Assembly: GCA_046760985.1 (NCBI GenBank)
Contig: JBHIFE010000077.1
Coordinates: 1 to 6,680 of the forward strand
Length of the DNA: 6,680 bases
Origin: JBHIFE01 sp046760985
Lineage (GTDB): Bacteria; Chloroflexota; Dehalococcoidia; Dehalococcoidales; RBG-16-60-22
Direction: 5' to 3'
Position numbers and translations under genes: made by a program. Of this stretch, positions 6,116 through 6,680 are shown piece by piece. Every line of letters starts with the position of its first letter. Positions within the stretch are counted from its first letter, which is position 1. The notes beneath the pieces were generated by a model, which made no database searches, was not told where the DNA came from, and worked only from the letters and a program-made list of their open reading frames with translations.

Positions 6116-6680
6116 ACCTTGACAGCATTGACCGAAAGCTACTAAATCTAGTCCAGGCGGAGTTCCCGCTAACTAGGGAGCCATATGCCGACCTGGGAGT
6201 GCGGCTAGGCATTGGTGAAGATGAAGTGATTCATCGCATTGAGCAGCTAAAGGTAACGGGAATTATTCGCCAGATAAGCCCAGTATTAGATGCCAGAAGT
6301 CTTGGCTACCAAATCACGCTGGTGGCAATGAGGGTGGCGGCGAATCAGCTAGATAAAGCAGAACGACTTATTACTGAACATGCGGGAATCAGCCACGGCT
6401 ATGAACGAGACCACCATTTTAATCTCTGGTTCACCCTGTCCATTCCTCCTACGACTGATATAGAGACTGAGTTGCGACAACTAACCAGTCCTATTGATGT
6501 TGAAGCTGTCTTTGCCCTCCCAGCGACAAAATTGTTTAAGATAGGTGCCTATTTTGATATGGGTGAGGATAGTCAGTCAACGGCAGAGACAGTAACACAG
6601 CCTAACGGTGTTCTTCCGCAAAAGGTTGAGCTTTCCCAGATAGACAGATTAATAATTAACGAGCTACAACAGGACTTACC
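6112..6680 (+). CDS. ahbAB: Siroheme decarboxylase, fused AhbA/AhbB-type (3' end outside window)
   Basis: Predicted to remove two carboxyl groups from siroheme to give 12,18-didecarboxysiroheme, the first committed step of this heme pathway. The frame stays open for 189 codons to the window edge. Residues 3-53 form an Lrp/AsnC-like winged helix (IDRKLLNLVQAEFPLTREPY, then GIIRQISPVLDARSLGY). Residues 68-150 form the alpha/beta domain with GISHGYERDHHFNLWFT 92-108, which includes the His/Tyr/Arg stretch typical of AhbA/AhbB and NirD/L/G/H. A polar Ser/Thr/Gln linker follows at about 151-175. The sequence then restarts with LSQIDRLIINELQQDL, the opening helix of a second copy, so the protein is a tandem fusion. 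AhbA and AhbB are often separate genes; NirDL-type fusions are known. The start at 6112 overlaps the ahbD stop (ATGA); an in-frame ATG at 6103 is an alternative, and neither has a strong Shine-Dalgarno. It resembles a transcription factor but is an enzyme in this family. Confidence 0.88.
   Translation, partial: MNLDSIDRKLLNLVQAEFPLTREPYADLGVRLGIGEDEVIHRIEQLKVTGIIRQISPVLDARSLGYQITLVAMRVAANQLDKAERLITEHAGISHGYERDHHFNLWFTLSIPPTTDIETELRQLTSPIDVEAVFALPATKLFKIGAYFDMGEDSQSTAETVTQPNGVLPQKVELSQIDRLIINELQQDL

Noticed and set aside
6112..6270. Lrp/AsnC-type transcription regulator instead of a decarboxylase
   Set aside because: The winged helix is present, but the GYERDHHFNLWFT segment, the tandem second domain and the position after ahbC and ahbD identify siroheme decarboxylase.

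Overview
The window reads as ordinary bacterial DNA. It has Shine-Dalgarno-led genes with ATG or GTG starts, stem-loop terminators and ATGA stop/start overlaps. The right half encodes the siroheme-dependent (alternative) heme pathway, which is found in anaerobic or anciently branching lineages such as sulfate reducers, methanogens and various anaerobic bacteria. An anaerobic bacterium is therefore the most likely source. I cannot place it in a phylum from this sequence; an uncultured Dehalococcoidia-type Chloroflexota would fit but is only a guess.

Layout. Positions 1-161 hold the probable tail of an unseen upstream gene, a hairpin followed by T-rich sequence, and the leader of the first gene. 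Positions 162-1715 (+) encode an acyl-CoA synthetase of the AMP-binding superfamily whose ATP-binding loop (A3 motif) departs strongly from consensus although the other core motifs are kept. It converges on 1736-3448 (-), a monovalent cation:proton antiporter of the CPA2/Kef type with a C-terminal NAD-binding RCK domain. The two genes share a hairpin terminator in a 20-bp gap. Positions 3449-3806 are a 358-bp divergent control region with no convincing gene. It contains a dyad, two mutually exclusive hairpins of which the second is terminator-like, a candidate sigma70-type promoter and a clear ribosome binding site.

From 3807 to the right edge runs a tightly packed operon of three genes linked by two ATGA overlaps: an AhbC-like radical SAM protein, an AhbD-like radical SAM protein, and the start of a siroheme decarboxylase in which an AhbA/AhbB-type domain is followed by the beginning of a second one, indicating a fused protein cut by the window edge.

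Function. In the established pathway, AhbA/AhbB remove two carboxyl groups from siroheme to give 12,18-didecarboxysiroheme. AhbC then removes the two acetate side chains to give Fe-coproporphyrin III, and AhbD oxidatively decarboxylates two propionates to vinyls to give heme b. All three steps are encoded here, in the order C-D-AB. AhbD, together with the absence of visible nirS, nirF or nirN genes, points to heme b rather than heme d1. The synthetase and the antiporter have no evident link to heme synthesis.

I found no wholly new system. The points most worth checking are the degenerate A3 loop of the synthetase, the fused decarboxylase in a complete coupled heme operon, and the attenuator-like hairpin pair upstream of that operon.
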